Shown one piece after another: positions 24,033 to 37,870 of a DNA stretch of 64,000 bases. The stretch is from Streptomyces caniscabiei (GTDB taxonomy: Bacteria; Actinomycetota; Actinomycetes; Streptomycetales; Streptomycetaceae): contig NZ_JABXWI010000007.1 in assembly GCF_014930365.1 (NCBI RefSeq), forward strand, positions 186,001-250,000. The letters run 5' to 3'. The notes below the pieces were generated by a model, which searched no databases, was not told the origin of the DNA, and saw only the letters and a list, made by a program, of their open reading frames with translations. Both the position numbers and the translations under genes were made by a program. Position 1 is the first letter of the stretch; each line of letters begins with the position of its first letter.

Positions 24033-27000
24033 TTGGCCGCCTCGCGCAACGCCTCGACCGCGAATACGAACCCCGCCGCCAGCACCGCCCCGCTGCGCAT
24101 CTCTTTTGCAAAGATCAAGGAGCCTCTCGAGGTTCCCAACCTGCTCGCGCTGCAGACCGAGAGCTTTGACTGGCTGCTCGGCAACACCGCCTGGCAGAGT
24201 CGGGTCGAGGAGGCTCTGGAGAACGGACAGGACGTCCCCACCAAGTCCGGTCTGGAGGAGATCTTCGAGGAGATCTCCCCGATCGAGGACTTCTCCGGGT
24301 CGATGTCGCTGACGTTCCGCGACCACCGTTTCGAGCCGCCGAAGAACAGCATCGACGAGTGCAAGGACCGCGACTTCACGTACGCGGCCCCGCTCTTCGT
24401 CACCGCCGAGTTCACCAACAACGAGACCGGCGAGATCAAGTCCCAGACGGTCTTCATGGGCGACTTCCCGCTCATGACCCACAAGGGCACCTTCGTCATC
24501 AACGGCACCGAGCGTGTCGTGGTGTCGCAGCTGGTCCGTTCGCCGGGTGTCTACTTCGACTCCTCCATCGACAAGACGTCCGACAAGGACATCTTCTCCG
24601 CCAAGATCATCCCGTCCCGGGGTGCCTGGCTGGAGATGGAGATCGACAAGCGCGACATGGTCGGTGTGCGTATCGACCGCAAGCGCAAGCAGTCCGTGAC
24701 CGTCCTCCTCAAGGCACTCGGCTGGACCACCGAGCAGATCCTGGAGGAGTTCGGCGAGTACGAGTCCATGCGCGCCACCCTGGAGAAGGACCACACCCAG
24801 GGGCAGGACGACGCGCTGCTCGACATCTACCGCAAGCTGCGTCCGGGCGAGCCCCCCACGCGTGAGGCCGCGCAGACGCTGCTGGAGAACCTGTACTTCA
24901 ACCCCAAGCGCTACGACCTCGCGAAGGTCGGCCGCTACAAGGTCAACAAGAAGCTGGGTGCGGAGGCTCCGCTCGACGCGGGCGTCCTGACCGTCGAGGA
25001 CGTCATCTCGACGATCAAGTACCTGGTGAAGCTGCACGCGGGCGAGACCGAGACGGCCGCCGACAACGGCCAGACGATCGTCGTCGAGACCGACGACATC
25101 GACCACTTCGGCAACCGTCGTCTGCGCAGCGTCGGCGAGCTCATCCAGAACCAGGTCCGTACGGGTCTGGCGCGTATGGAGCGTGTCGTCCGCGAGCGCA
25201 TGACGACCCAGGACGTCGAGGCGATCACGCCCCAGACCCTGATCAACATCCGGCCGGTCGTCGCCTCCATCAAGGAGTTCTTCGGCACCAGCCAGCTGTC
25301 GCAGTTCATGGACCAGAACAACCCGCTGTCGGGTCTCACCCACAAGCGCCGTCTGTCGGCTCTTGGTCCGGGTGGTCTGTCCCGTGAGCGGGCCGGCTTC
25401 GAGGTCCGTGACGTGCACCCGTCCCACTACGGGCGCATGTGTCCGATCGAGACGCCCGAAGGCCCGAACATCGGTCTGATCGGCTCGCTCGCCTCCTACG
25501 GCCGCGTCAACGCGTTCGGTTTCGTGGAGACGCCGTACCGCCGGGTCACCGACGGTGTCGTCACCGACGAGGTCGACTACCTGACGGCCGACGAGGAGGA
25601 CCGCTTCGTCATCGCGCAGGCCAACGCCACGCTCGACGACGACATGCGCTTCACCGAGAACCGCGTCCTGGTCCGCCGCCGTGGCGGCGAGGTCGACTAC
25701 GTCCCCGGTGACGACGTCGACTACATGGACGTCTCGCCGCGCCAGATGGTGTCGGTCGCGACCGCCATGATCCCCTTCCTGGAGCACGACGACGCCAACC
25801 GTGCCCTCATGGGCGCGAACATGATGCGTCAGGCCGTGCCGCTCATCAAGAGCGAGTCCCCGCTCGTCGGCACCGGCATGGAGTACCGCTCCGCCGTCGA
25901 CGCCGGCGACGTGGTCAAGGCCGAGAAGGCGGGTGTGGTCCAGGAGGTCTCCGCGGACTACATCACCACCACCAACGACGACGGCACGTACATCACGTAC
26001 CGCCTGGCCAAGTTCGCCCGCTCCAACCAGGGCACCTCGGTCAACCAGAAGGTCATCGTCAACGAGGGCGACCGGATCATCGAGGGCCAGGTCCTGGCCG
26101 ACGGTCCGGCCACCGAGAACGGCGAGATGGCCCTCGGCAAGAACCTGCTCGTGGCGTTCATGCCGTGGGAGGGTCACAACTACGAGGACGCGATCATCCT
26201 GTCGCAGCGCCTCGTGCAGGACGACGTCCTCTCCTCGATCCACATCGAGGAGCACGAGGTCGACGCCCGTGACACCAAGCTCGGCCCCGAGGAGATCACC
26301 CGGGACATCCCGAACGTCTCCGAGGAGGTCCTCGCCGACCTCGACGAGCGCGGCATCATCCGCATCGGTGCCGAGGTCGTCGCCGGCGACATCCTGGTCG
26401 GCAAGGTCACGCCCAAGGGTGAGACCGAGCTGACCCCGGAGGAGCGCCTGCTCCGTGCGATCTTCGGTGAGAAGGCCCGTGAGGTCCGTGACACCTCGCT
26501 GAAGGTGCCGCACGGCGAGATCGGCAAGGTCATCGGCGTCCGCGTCTTCGACCGCGAGGAGGGCGACGAGCTTCCCCCCGGTGTCAACCAGCTGGTGCGT
26601 GTGTACGTGGCGCAGAAGCGGAAGATCACCGACGGTGACAAGCTCGCCGGCCGTCACGGCAACAAGGGCGTCATCTCCAAGATCCTGCCGATCGAGGACA
26701 TGCCGTTCCTGGAGGACGGCACCCCGGTCGACATCATCCTCAACCCGCTCGGCGTGCCGTCCCGAATGAACCCGGGACAGGTGCTGGAGATCCACCTCGG
26801 CTGGCTCGCCAGCCGCGGCTGGGACGTCTCCGGTCTCGCCGACGACTGGGCGAAGCGTCTGCAGGTCATCGGCGCCGACTCCGTCGCCCCCGGCACCAAC
26901 GTCGCGACCCCGGTCTTCGACGGTGCCCGCGAGGACGAGCTGGCCGGTCTGCTCCAGCACACCATCCCGAACCGCGACGGCGAGCGCATGGTGCAGCCGA

Positions 27001-27518
27001 CCGGTAAGGCGAGGCTGTTCGACGGCCGCTCCGGTGAGCCGTTCCCGGACCCGATCTCCATCGGGTACATGTACATCCTCAAGCTGCACCACCTGGTCGA
27101 CGACAAGCTGCACGCCCGGTCGACCGGTCCGTACTCGATGATCACCCAGCAGCCGCTGGGTGGTAAGGCCCAGTTCGGTGGCCAGCGCTTCGGTGAGATG
27201 GAGGTGTGGGCGCTGGAGGCTTACGGCGCCGCGTACGCCCTCCAGGAGCTGCTGACCATCAAGTCCGACGACGTCACCGGCCGCGTGAAGGTCTACGAGG
27301 CCATCGTCAAGGGCGAGAACATCCCCGAGCCCGGCATCCCCGAGTCCTTCAAGGTTCTCATCAAGGAGATGCAGTCCCTGTGCCTCAACGTGGAGGTGCT
27401 GTCCTCGGACGGCATGTCCATCGAGATGCGCGACACCGACGAGGACGTCTTCCGCGCTGCGGAGGAGCTTGGCATCGACCTGTCCCGGCGCGAGCCGAGC
27501 AGCGTCGAAGAGGTCTGA
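24033..27518 (+). CDS. rpoB: DNA-directed RNA polymerase beta subunit
   Basis: 1161-residue catalytic subunit. TTG start at 24033 (MAASRNASTANTN...) with GGAAGGA seven bases upstream; this is the start that gives the known Streptomyces length. The rifampicin-binding region reads SQLSQFMDQNNPLSGLTHKR then RLSALGPGG, the sensitive wild type. Other landmarks: GPNIGLIGSL, LVAFMPWEGHNYEDAI, KLAGRHGNKGVIS and GGKAQFGGQRFGEMEVWALE near the C-terminus. Followed by rpoC in the same transcript. Confidence 0.98.
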   Translation: MAASRNASTANTNPAASTAPLRISFAKIKEPLEVPNLLALQTESFDWLLGNTAWQSRVEEALENGQDVPTKSGLEEIFEEISPIEDFSGSMSLTFRDHRFEPPKNSIDECKDRDFTYAAPLFVTAEFTNNETGEIKSQTVFMGDFPLMTHKGTFVINGTERVVVSQLVRSPGVYFDSSIDKTSDKDIFSAKIIPSRGAWLEMEIDKRDMVGVRIDRKRKQSVTVLLKALGWTTEQILEEFGEYESMRATLEKDHTQGQDDALLDIYRKLRPGEPPTREAAQTLLENLYFNPKRYDLAKVGRYKVNKKLGAEAPLDAGVLTVEDVISTIKYLVKLHAGETETAADNGQTIVVETDDIDHFGNRRLRSVGELIQNQVRTGLARMERVVRERMTTQDVEAITPQTLINIRPVVASIKEFFGTSQLSQFMDQNNPLSGLTHKRRLSALGPGGLSRERAGFEVRDVHPSHYGRMCPIETPEGPNIGLIGSLASYGRVNAFGFVETPYRRVTDGVVTDEVDYLTADEEDRFVIAQANATLDDDMRFTENRVLVRRRGGEVDYVPGDDVDYMDVSPRQMVSVATAMIPFLEHDDANRALMGANMMRQAVPLIKSESPLVGTGMEYRSAVDAGDVVKAEKAGVVQEVSADYITTTNDDGTYITYRLAKFARSNQGTSVNQKVIVNEGDRIIEGQVLADGPATENGEMALGKNLLVAFMPWEGHNYEDAIILSQRLVQDDVLSSIHIEEHEVDARDTKLGPEEITRDIPNVSEEVLADLDERGIIRIGAEVVAGDILVGKVTPKGETELTPEERLLRAIFGEKAREVRDTSLKVPHGEIGKVIGVRVFDREEGDELPPGVNQLVRVYVAQKRKITDGDKLAGRHGNKGVISKILPIEDMPFLEDGTPVDIILNPLGVPSRMNPGQVLEIHLGWLASRGWDVSGLADDWAKRLQVIGADSVAPGTNVATPVFDGAREDELAGLLQHTIPNRDGERMVQPTGKARLFDGRSGEPFPDPISIGYMYILKLHHLVDDKLHARSTGPYSMITQQPLGGKAQFGGQRFGEMEVWALEAYGAAYALQELLTIKSDDVTGRVKVYEAIVKGENIPEPGIPESFKVLIKEMQSLCLNVEVLSSDGMSIEMRDTDEDVFRAAEELGIDLSRREPSSVEEV

Positions 27519-27525
27519 CGGGAGT

Positions 27526-27563
27526 CCGGCGGCCTTCACCGCGAGAAGCATGAAGGCCGCCGG
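27526..27563 (+). terminator. Perfect hairpin between rpoB and rpoC
   Basis: CCGGCGGCCTTCA (27526-27538) pairs with TGAAGGCCGCCGG (27551-27563), 12-base loop, no T run. More likely a processing or stability element than a full terminator, because rpoC follows 58 bases later without a clear promoter. Confidence 0.5.
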
Positions 27564-27621
27564 CCCCAGGACCCCCGTATCAGACCCCATGACTTACAAC
27601 CCTGAGAGGGATTGACGCATA

Positions 27622-31521
<3,900 letters not shown>

Positions 31522-31540
31522 GGCCTGCGTCTGAAGCACT

Positions 31541-31576
31541 GAAGGGCGGTCGTCCCACACGGGATGACCGCCCTTC
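31541..31576 (+). terminator. Terminator after rpoC
   Basis: GAAGGGCGGTC-GTCCC pairs with GGGAT-GACCGCCCTTC, ACAC loop, 19 bases after the stop. Confidence 0.72.
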
Positions 31577-31871
31577 GGCGTTGTCCGAAGCCGGAGCGAG
31601 AGGTTGCGCCGGCGGGCGAGAGCGCGGCAGGCCTCCAACCGCGGCCGCGGAGCCACCCCGGGCCGTCCGGATGGCCCGGGCGGGCCTTGAGGGCGCTCAC
31701 GGGGCATGCCGGCGCCCGAGGGGGCGGCCTCGGGCAGGCGTGGTCGAGCCCGTCCGGGGGTGGCAGGGGGCGTCAGTAGCGGAATCGCTACAGAATGGGG
31801 ACCGGGAACCGATGTCGTGGGTCGGGCGTTGGAGCATCATGGAGGCACAACCAGTCCGGGGGAGTGTTCTC
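31577..31871. other. Gene-poor spacer upstream of the DUF1707 gene
   Basis: About 295 bases. The only structure I see is the inverted repeat CCCGGGCC / GGCCCGGG (31657-31664 with 31673-31680). No convincing promoter or coding region. Confidence 0.45.
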
Positions 31872-32426
31872 GTGTCGAACCCGTCGTGGCAGCCGATGCC
31901 GTGGCAGCAGGCGCAGGGCAGCAGCCCGTCCCTGCTCGCCGCCCATGCCGATCGTGAGCGAGCCGTCGATGTGCTGAAGGCGGGCTTCTCCGAGGGGCGT
32001 CTTCCGCAGGACGAGTACGAGAGGCGTGTCGAGAGGGCCTATCAGGCGCGGACGGTGGGGGAGCTGGCTCTCCTGGTCGCCGACCTGCCCCAGGGGCCTT
32101 CGGCGATGCAGCCGAGCGCCATGGCACCCATGGCGCCCATGGTCCCGAGAACCTTCATGCCGGCGCCCGTGCTGCCCCCGCCCACCAACAGCAAGGCCGT
32201 GGGTGCGATGGTCTGCGGTGTGCTCACGACCATGTCGTTCGGGCTCACCGGCATTCCGGCGGTCATCCTGGGCCACACCGCCCGCGCGGAGATCAAGCGC
32301 ACAGGTGAGGGCGGTGAGGGCTTTGCCCTCGCCGGCGTCATCCTGGGCTGGCTCTCCGTGGCGGGCTGGGCGTTCTTCCTCCTGCTTTTCATGATCGCGG
32401 GAGTCTCGTCGAGCAGCGGGATCTGA
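31872..32426 (+). CDS. DUF1707/DUF4190 membrane protein
   Basis: 184-residue protein. Residues 24-73 (AADRERAVDVLKAGF... type, here HADRERAVDVLKAGFSEGRL) form a DUF1707 domain, a short helical module frequent in actinobacteria. A Met/Pro-rich linker (PSAMAPMAPMVP) leads to a DUF4190 membrane domain with two helices (about 109-135 and 151-178). Neither domain has an established function. GTG 31872 has GGGGGAG nine bases upstream; an in-frame ATG at 31839 is the alternative. Confidence 0.75.
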   Translation: MSNPSWQPMPWQQAQGSSPSLLAAHADRERAVDVLKAGFSEGRLPQDEYERRVERAYQARTVGELALLVADLPQGPSAMQPSAMAPMAPMVPRTFMPAPVLPPPTNSKAVGAMVCGVLTTMSFGLTGIPAVILGHTARAEIKRTGEGGEGFALAGVILGWLSVAGWAFFLLLFMIAGVSSSSGI

Positions 32427-32489
32427 GGCTGGGCGGGGGCTCGACCGCGCGGATGCGTCCGTCCCTAAACCCCCGCCCGCCCATTTGTT

Positions 32490-32518
32490 TTGACCATAGC
32501 GAATGAGGTAGGTACGCT
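32490..32518 (+). promoter_or_regulatory. str operon promoter
   Basis: TTGACC (32490-32495), 17 bases, TACGCT (32513-32518). Good match to the Streptomyces housekeeping consensus. Gives a leader of about 190 nt before rpsL. Confidence 0.6.
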
Positions 32519-32639
32519 CAGACCTTGTGCCTGGGGTGTGCCCTGGCTCCCGTGCGTGCCTTCACACCGCACAGGGGGAGCCGTAAGCGGCCGCCGTACT
32601 CTGCGCCCTTTCTGCCTCGCGGCGGGAGTTCAGCAGTTT

Positions 32640-32664
32640 CGACACACCCGACCGCGTGGGTCGG
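32640..32664 (+). promoter_or_regulatory. Shared ribosomal-operon leader element (str copy)
   Basis: CGACAC, then A, then the 18-mer CCCGACCGCGTGGGTCGG, in which CCGACC and GGTCGG can pair as a hairpin. The same 25 positions occur with one change (A to G) in the S10 operon leader at 49803-49827. Here it ends 51 bases before the rpsL start. A second stem, CGAATG/CATTCG (32665-32670 with 32688-32693), follows directly. Confidence 0.7.
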
Positions 32665-32715
32665 CGAATGTTCCAGGTTAGCTTCACCATTCGGCACACA
32701 GAAACCGGAGAAGTA

Positions 32716-33087
32716 GTGCCTACGATCCAGCAGCTGGTCCGTAAGGGCCGGCAGGACAAGGTCGAGAAGAACAAGACGCCCGCACTCGAGGGTTCGCCCC
32801 AGCGTCGCGGCGTCTGCACGCGTGTGTTCACGACCACCCCGAAGAAGCCGAACTCGGCCCTGCGTAAGGTCGCGCGTGTGCGTCTGACCAGCGGGATCGA
32901 GGTCACCGCTTACATTCCGGGTGAGGGACACAACCTGCAGGAGCACTCCATCGTGCTCGTGCGTGGTGGCCGTGTGAAGGACCTGCCCGGTGTTCGCTAC
33001 AAGATCATCCGCGGCTCGCTCGACACCCAGGGTGTCAAGAACCGCAAGCAGGCCCGCAGCCGCTACGGCGCCAAGAAGGAGAAGTAA
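32716..33087 (+). CDS. rpsL: 30S ribosomal protein S12
   Basis: 123-residue decoding-centre protein. GTG 32716 (PTIQQLVRKGR follows) with GGAGAAG upstream; an in-frame ATG at 32668 would add 16 residues that do not belong to S12 and overlap the leader structures, so it was not used. Lys43 (TTTPKKPNS) and Lys88 (GRVKDLPG) are wild type, the streptomycin-sensitive forms. Two bases separate it from rpsG. Confidence 0.97.
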   Translation: MPTIQQLVRKGRQDKVEKNKTPALEGSPQRRGVCTRVFTTTPKKPNSALRKVARVRLTSGIEVTAYIPGEGHNLQEHSIVLVRGGRVKDLPGVRYKIIRGSLDTQGVKNRKQARSRYGAKKEK

Positions 33088-33089
33088 GA

Positions 33090-33560
33090 ATGCCTCGTAA
33101 GGGCCCCGCCCCGAAGCGCCCGGTCATCATCGACCCGGTCTACGGTTCTCCTCTGGTGACCTCCCTCATCAACAAGGTGCTGCTGAACGGCAAGCGCTCC
33201 ACCGCCGAGCGCATCGTGTACGGCGCCATGGAGGGCCTGCGCGAGAAGACCAGCAACGACCCGGTCATCACGCTGAAGCGCGCTCTGGAGAACATCAAGC
33301 CGACCCTCGAGGTCAAGTCCCGCCGTGTCGGTGGTGCGACGTACCAGGTTCCGATCGAGGTCAAGCCCGGTCGCGCCAACACGCTCGCGCTGCGCTGGCT
33401 GGTCGGTTACTCCCGCGCCCGTCGCGAGAAGACCATGACCGAGCGTCTGCTCAACGAGCTTCTCGACGCGTCCAACGGCCTCGGTGCCGCTGTGAAGAAG
33501 CGCGAGGACACCCACAAGATGGCCGAGTCCAACAAGGCCTTCGCGCACTACCGCTGGTAG
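33090..33560 (+). CDS. rpsG: 30S ribosomal protein S7
   Basis: 156-residue primary 16S-binding protein that nucleates the 30S head. MPRKGPAPKRPVIIDPVYGS, then INKVLLNGKRSTAERIVYGA and KSRRVGGATYQVPIEV are diagnostic; the length is standard. In E. coli S7 represses the str operon by binding between rpsL and rpsG; the gap here is only two bases, so control must differ. Confidence 0.97.
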   Translation: MPRKGPAPKRPVIIDPVYGSPLVTSLINKVLLNGKRSTAERIVYGAMEGLREKTSNDPVITLKRALENIKPTLEVKSRRVGGATYQVPIEVKPGRANTLALRWLVGYSRARREKTMTERLLNELLDASNGLGAAVKKREDTHKMAESNKAFAHYRW

Positions 33561-33599
33561 TCGCAACCCACATCGAGACCGAGAGAAGACTGAAGCCTT

Positions 33600-35726
33600 A
33601 TGGCTACCACTTCACTTGACCTGGCCAGGGTCCGCAACATCGGGATCATGGCCCACATCGACGCGGGCAAGACGACCACCACCGAGCGGATCCTCTTCTA
33701 CACCGGCGTCAGCTACAAGATCGGTGAGGTCCACGACGGCGCAGCCACCATGGACTGGATGGAGCAGGAGCAGGAGCGTGGCATCACGATCACCTCTGCT
33801 GCCACCACCTGTCACTGGCCGCTCGAGGACAACGACTACACGATCAACATCATCGACACCCCGGGTCACGTCGACTTCACGGTCGAGGTGGAGCGTTCGC
33901 TCCGCGTGCTCGACGGTGCCGTCACGGTGTTCGACGGTGTCGCCGGTGTCGAGCCGCAGTCCGAGACCGTGTGGCGTCAGGCCGACCGCTACGGCGTGCC
34001 GCGCATCTGCTTCGTGAACAAGCTGGACCGTACGGGCGCTGAGTTCCACCGCTGTGTGGACATGATCTCCAGCCGCCTGGGCGCCGTCCCGCTCGTCATG
34101 CAGCTGCCGATCGGCGCCGAGATGGACTTCAAGGGCGTTGTGGACCTGGTCCGCATGAAGGCGCTCGTATGGTCCGCCGAGGCCGCCAAGGGCGAGATGT
34201 ACGACGTCGTCGACATCCCGGCCACGCACACCGAGGCCGCCGAGGAGTACCGCGGCAAGCTGGTCGAGGCCGTCGCGGAGAACGACGACGAGATCATGGA
34301 GCTGTTCCTGGAGGGCCAGGAGCCCACCGAGGAGCAGCTGTACGCCGCGATCCGTCGCATCACCATCGCGTCCGGCAAGTCCGACGGCGTCACCGTCACC
34401 CCGGTGTTCTGTGGCACCGCGTTCAAGAACAAGGGCGTCCAGCCCCTGCTCGACGCGGTCGTGCGCTACCTGCCGACCCCGCTCGATGTCGAGGCCATCG
34501 AGGGCCACGACGTCAAGGACCCCGAGGTCGTCGTCAAGCGCAAGCCGTCCGACGACGAGCCGCTGTCCGCGCTGGCGTTCAAGATCATGAGCGACCCGCA
34601 CCTCGGCAAGCTCACCTTCGTCCGGGTCTACTCGGGCCGCCTGGAGTCCGGCACCGCCGTGCTGAACTCCGTCAAGGGCAAGAAGGAGCGCATCGGCAAG
34701 ATCTACCGCATGCACGCGAACAAGCGTGAGGAGATCGAGTCGGTGGGCGCCGGCGACATCATCGCCGTCATGGGTCTGAAGCAGACCACGACCGGTGAGA
34801 CGCTGTGCGACGACAAGCAGCCGGTGATCCTGGAGTCCATGGACTTCCCGGCGCCGGTCATCCAGGTCGCCATCGAGCCCAAGTCCAAGGGTGACCAGGA
34901 GAAGCTGGGTGTCGCCATCCAGCGTCTCGCGGAGGAGGACCCCTCCTTCCAGGTCCACTCGGACGAGGAGACGGGCCAGACCATCATCGGTGGTATGGGC
35001 GAGCTGCACCTCGAGGTGCTGGTCGACCGTATGCGCCGTGAGTTCAAGGTCGAGGCCAACGTCGGCAAGCCGCAGGTCGCCTACCGCGAGACGATCCGCA
35101 AGGCCGTCGAGCGCGTCGACTACACGCACAAGAAGCAGACTGGTGGTACCGGCCAGTTCGCCAAGGTGCAGATCGCGATCGAGCCGATCGAGGGCGGCGA
35201 CGCCTCGTACGAGTTCGTGAACAAGGTGACCGGTGGCCGCATCCCGAAGGAGTACATCCCTTCGGTGGACGCCGGTGCGCAGGAGGCCATGCAGTTCGGC
35301 ATCCTCGCGGGCTACGAGATGACGGGCGTCCGCGTCACGCTCATCGACGGTGGCTACCACGAGGTCGACTCCTCCGAGCTCGCCTTCAAGATCGCCGGTT
35401 CGCAGGCCTTCAAGGAGGCCGCGCGCAAGGCCAGCCCCGTGCTGCTCGAGCCGATGATGGCCGTCGAGGTCACCACGCCCGAGGACTACATGGGTGAGGT
35501 CATCGGCGACATCAACTCCCGCCGTGGTCAGATCCAGGCCATGGAGGAGCGGGCCGGTGCCCGCGTCGTGAAGGGCCTCGTGCCCCTCTCGGAGATGTTC
35601 GGCTACGTCGGAGACCTCCGCAGCAAGACCTCGGGTCGCGCAAGCTACTCGATGCAGTTCGACTCCTACGCCGAGGTTCCGCGGAACGTCGCCGAGGAGA
35701 TCATCGCGAAGGCCAAGGGCGAGTAA
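33600..35726 (+). CDS. fusA: Elongation factor G
   Basis: 708-residue translocation GTPase. G1 AHIDAGKTTTTER, switch II IIDTPGHVDFTVEV, G4 NKLDRTGAEF; domain IV begins around VAYRETIRKAVERVDYTHKK and the C-terminus is RAGARVVKGLVPLSEMFGYV. ATG 33600, 39 bases after rpsG. No sign of fusidic-acid type changes was evaluated beyond the core motifs. Confidence 0.98.
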   Translation: MATTSLDLARVRNIGIMAHIDAGKTTTTERILFYTGVSYKIGEVHDGAATMDWMEQEQERGITITSAATTCHWPLEDNDYTINIIDTPGHVDFTVEVERSLRVLDGAVTVFDGVAGVEPQSETVWRQADRYGVPRICFVNKLDRTGAEFHRCVDMISSRLGAVPLVMQLPIGAEMDFKGVVDLVRMKALVWSAEAAKGEMYDVVDIPATHTEAAEEYRGKLVEAVAENDDEIMELFLEGQEPTEEQLYAAIRRITIASGKSDGVTVTPVFCGTAFKNKGVQPLLDAVVRYLPTPLDVEAIEGHDVKDPEVVVKRKPSDDEPLSALAFKIMSDPHLGKLTFVRVYSGRLESGTAVLNSVKGKKERIGKIYRMHANKREEIESVGAGDIIAVMGLKQTTTGETLCDDKQPVILESMDFPAPVIQVAIEPKSKGDQEKLGVAIQRLAEEDPSFQVHSDEETGQTIIGGMGELHLEVLVDRMRREFKVEANVGKPQVAYRETIRKAVERVDYTHKKQTGGTGQFAKVQIAIEPIEGGDASYEFVNKVTGGRIPKEYIPSVDAGAQEAMQFGILAGYEMTGVRVTLIDGGYHEVDSSELAFKIAGSQAFKEAARKASPVLLEPMMAVEVTTPEDYMGEVIGDINSRRGQIQAMEERAGARVVKGLVPLSEMFGYVGDLRSKTSGRASYSMQFDSYAEVPRNVAEEIIAKAKGE

Positions 35727-35784
35727 CGCACTGCGTTCCACGCACCGCGTCCACACGCTTTAGGCTTGACTCCGGAGCCTCAGG

Positions 35785-35816
35785 GGGCAAACACCCGCGA
35801 ACACGGGTGTTTGCCC
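35785..35816 (+). terminator. Hairpin in fusA-tuf spacer
   Basis: GGGCAAACACCCG (35785-35797) pairs exactly with CGGGTGTTTGCCC (35804-35816), loop CGAACA, no T run. A TTGACT hexamer (35766-35771) lies just before it and might be a -35 box for a tuf-specific start, but the fitting -10 is not clear. Probably partial termination plus independent tuf transcription. Confidence 0.5.
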
Positions 35817-35895
35817 AAGGACCCGGATTTTCCAGCAAAGATCACCTGGCGCCGATGAAGCAAGGCGTTCCAGAACCACTCCCAGGAGGACCCCC

Positions 35896-37089
<1,194 letters not shown>

Positions 37090-37136
37090 TCTTGTCGGTC
37101 TGACCTGGTAGCTCCAGCACGGCTGAGCTCCTGAAG

Positions 37137-37169
37137 GGGCCCGTACGACTTCGGTCGTACGGGCCCTTT
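37137..37169 (+). terminator. Strong terminator after tuf
   Basis: GGGCCCGTACGAC (37137-37149) pairs exactly with GTCGTACGGGCCC (37154-37166) around a TTCG tetraloop, followed by TTT. Ends the str operon. Confidence 0.82.
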
Positions 37170-37264
37170 CGCTTGCCCGGTGACCTGTGCTCCGTGACGG
37201 GGGCCCCGTAACGCTTCTCGCGCGCCGGACCAAGTAGGGGTGACAGCATGACCGACGACGAGAG

Positions 37265-37870
37265 GTGCACGCCTTGGCACCGCACGCAAGAAGCAGGGGC
37301 GGTCCGCCGGGAGAGATGTACGACCCGGCCGCGTTCGAGATCTTCTACCGCCGCCACGTCGACGCCGTCACGCGCTTCATGGCCCGGCGGGTCACCGACC
37401 CGCACACCGTCGCCGACCTGACCGCCGAGACCTTCCTCGCGGTGATCGACTCCGCTCGCGCCTACCGGCCCGACCTCGGCAGCGAGACGGCCTGGCTGTA
37501 CGGCATCGCGCGCAACGTGGTGGCGGCGGAGGCGCGGCGCAGCGCTCGTCAGAGCGCGCTCGGCAGCCGGGTCGCCGGGCGCCGGCTGCTGGAGGCCGAC
37601 GACATCGGCCGACTGGAGGAGAAGCTCGACGCGGAGGGGGCCGGGCGGCGGGCGCTGGCCGCGCTGGGCGGGCTTCCCGAGGGCGAGCGGGCGGTGGTCG
37701 AACTCGTCGCCGTGGACCAGTTGAGCGTGACCGAGGCCGCCGCGGCACTGGGGATACGCAAGGTCACGGCGCGCGTACGGCTGCACCGGGCGCGCCGGGC
37801 GCTGCGCTCGGCCGCCGTGGGGAACGGCGAGCACGCGGCGGCACTCACCTACGCAGGGGGAGAGGCATGA
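37265..37870 (+). CDS. ECF-type RNA polymerase sigma factor
   Basis: 201-residue sigma-70 family protein. Region 2: FEIFYRRHVDAVTRFMARRV, DLTAETFLAVIDS, ETAWLYGIARNVVAAEARR. Region 4: LPEGERAVVELVAVDQLSVT and the helix-turn-helix ALGIRKVTARVRLHRARRAL. Start uncertain: GTG 37265, TTG 37274 (GAGAGG about eight bases upstream) and ATG 37316 all precede region 2. Overlaps the next gene by four bases (ATGA), the arrangement of sigma/anti-sigma pairs. Target genes unknown. Confidence 0.85.
   Translation: MHALAPHARSRGGPPGEMYDPAAFEIFYRRHVDAVTRFMARRVTDPHTVADLTAETFLAVIDSARAYRPDLGSETAWLYGIARNVVAAEARRSARQSALGSRVAGRRLLEADDIGRLEEKLDAEGAGRRALAALGGLPEGERAVVELVAVDQLSVTEAAAALGIRKVTARVRLHRARRALRSAAVGNGEHAAALTYAGGEA

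Noticed and set aside
23904..27590. Very long open frame on the minus strand opposite rpoB (over 1200 codons)
   Set aside because: An antisense shadow caused by high GC at third codon positions. Composition is Asp/Leu/Val/Arg repeats with no family features, and rpoB on the plus strand is certain.
32668..32715. In-frame ATG that would extend S12 by 16 residues
   Set aside because: S12 begins PTIQQL in all relatives I know; the extension overlaps the leader hairpins and lacks a ribosome-binding site.
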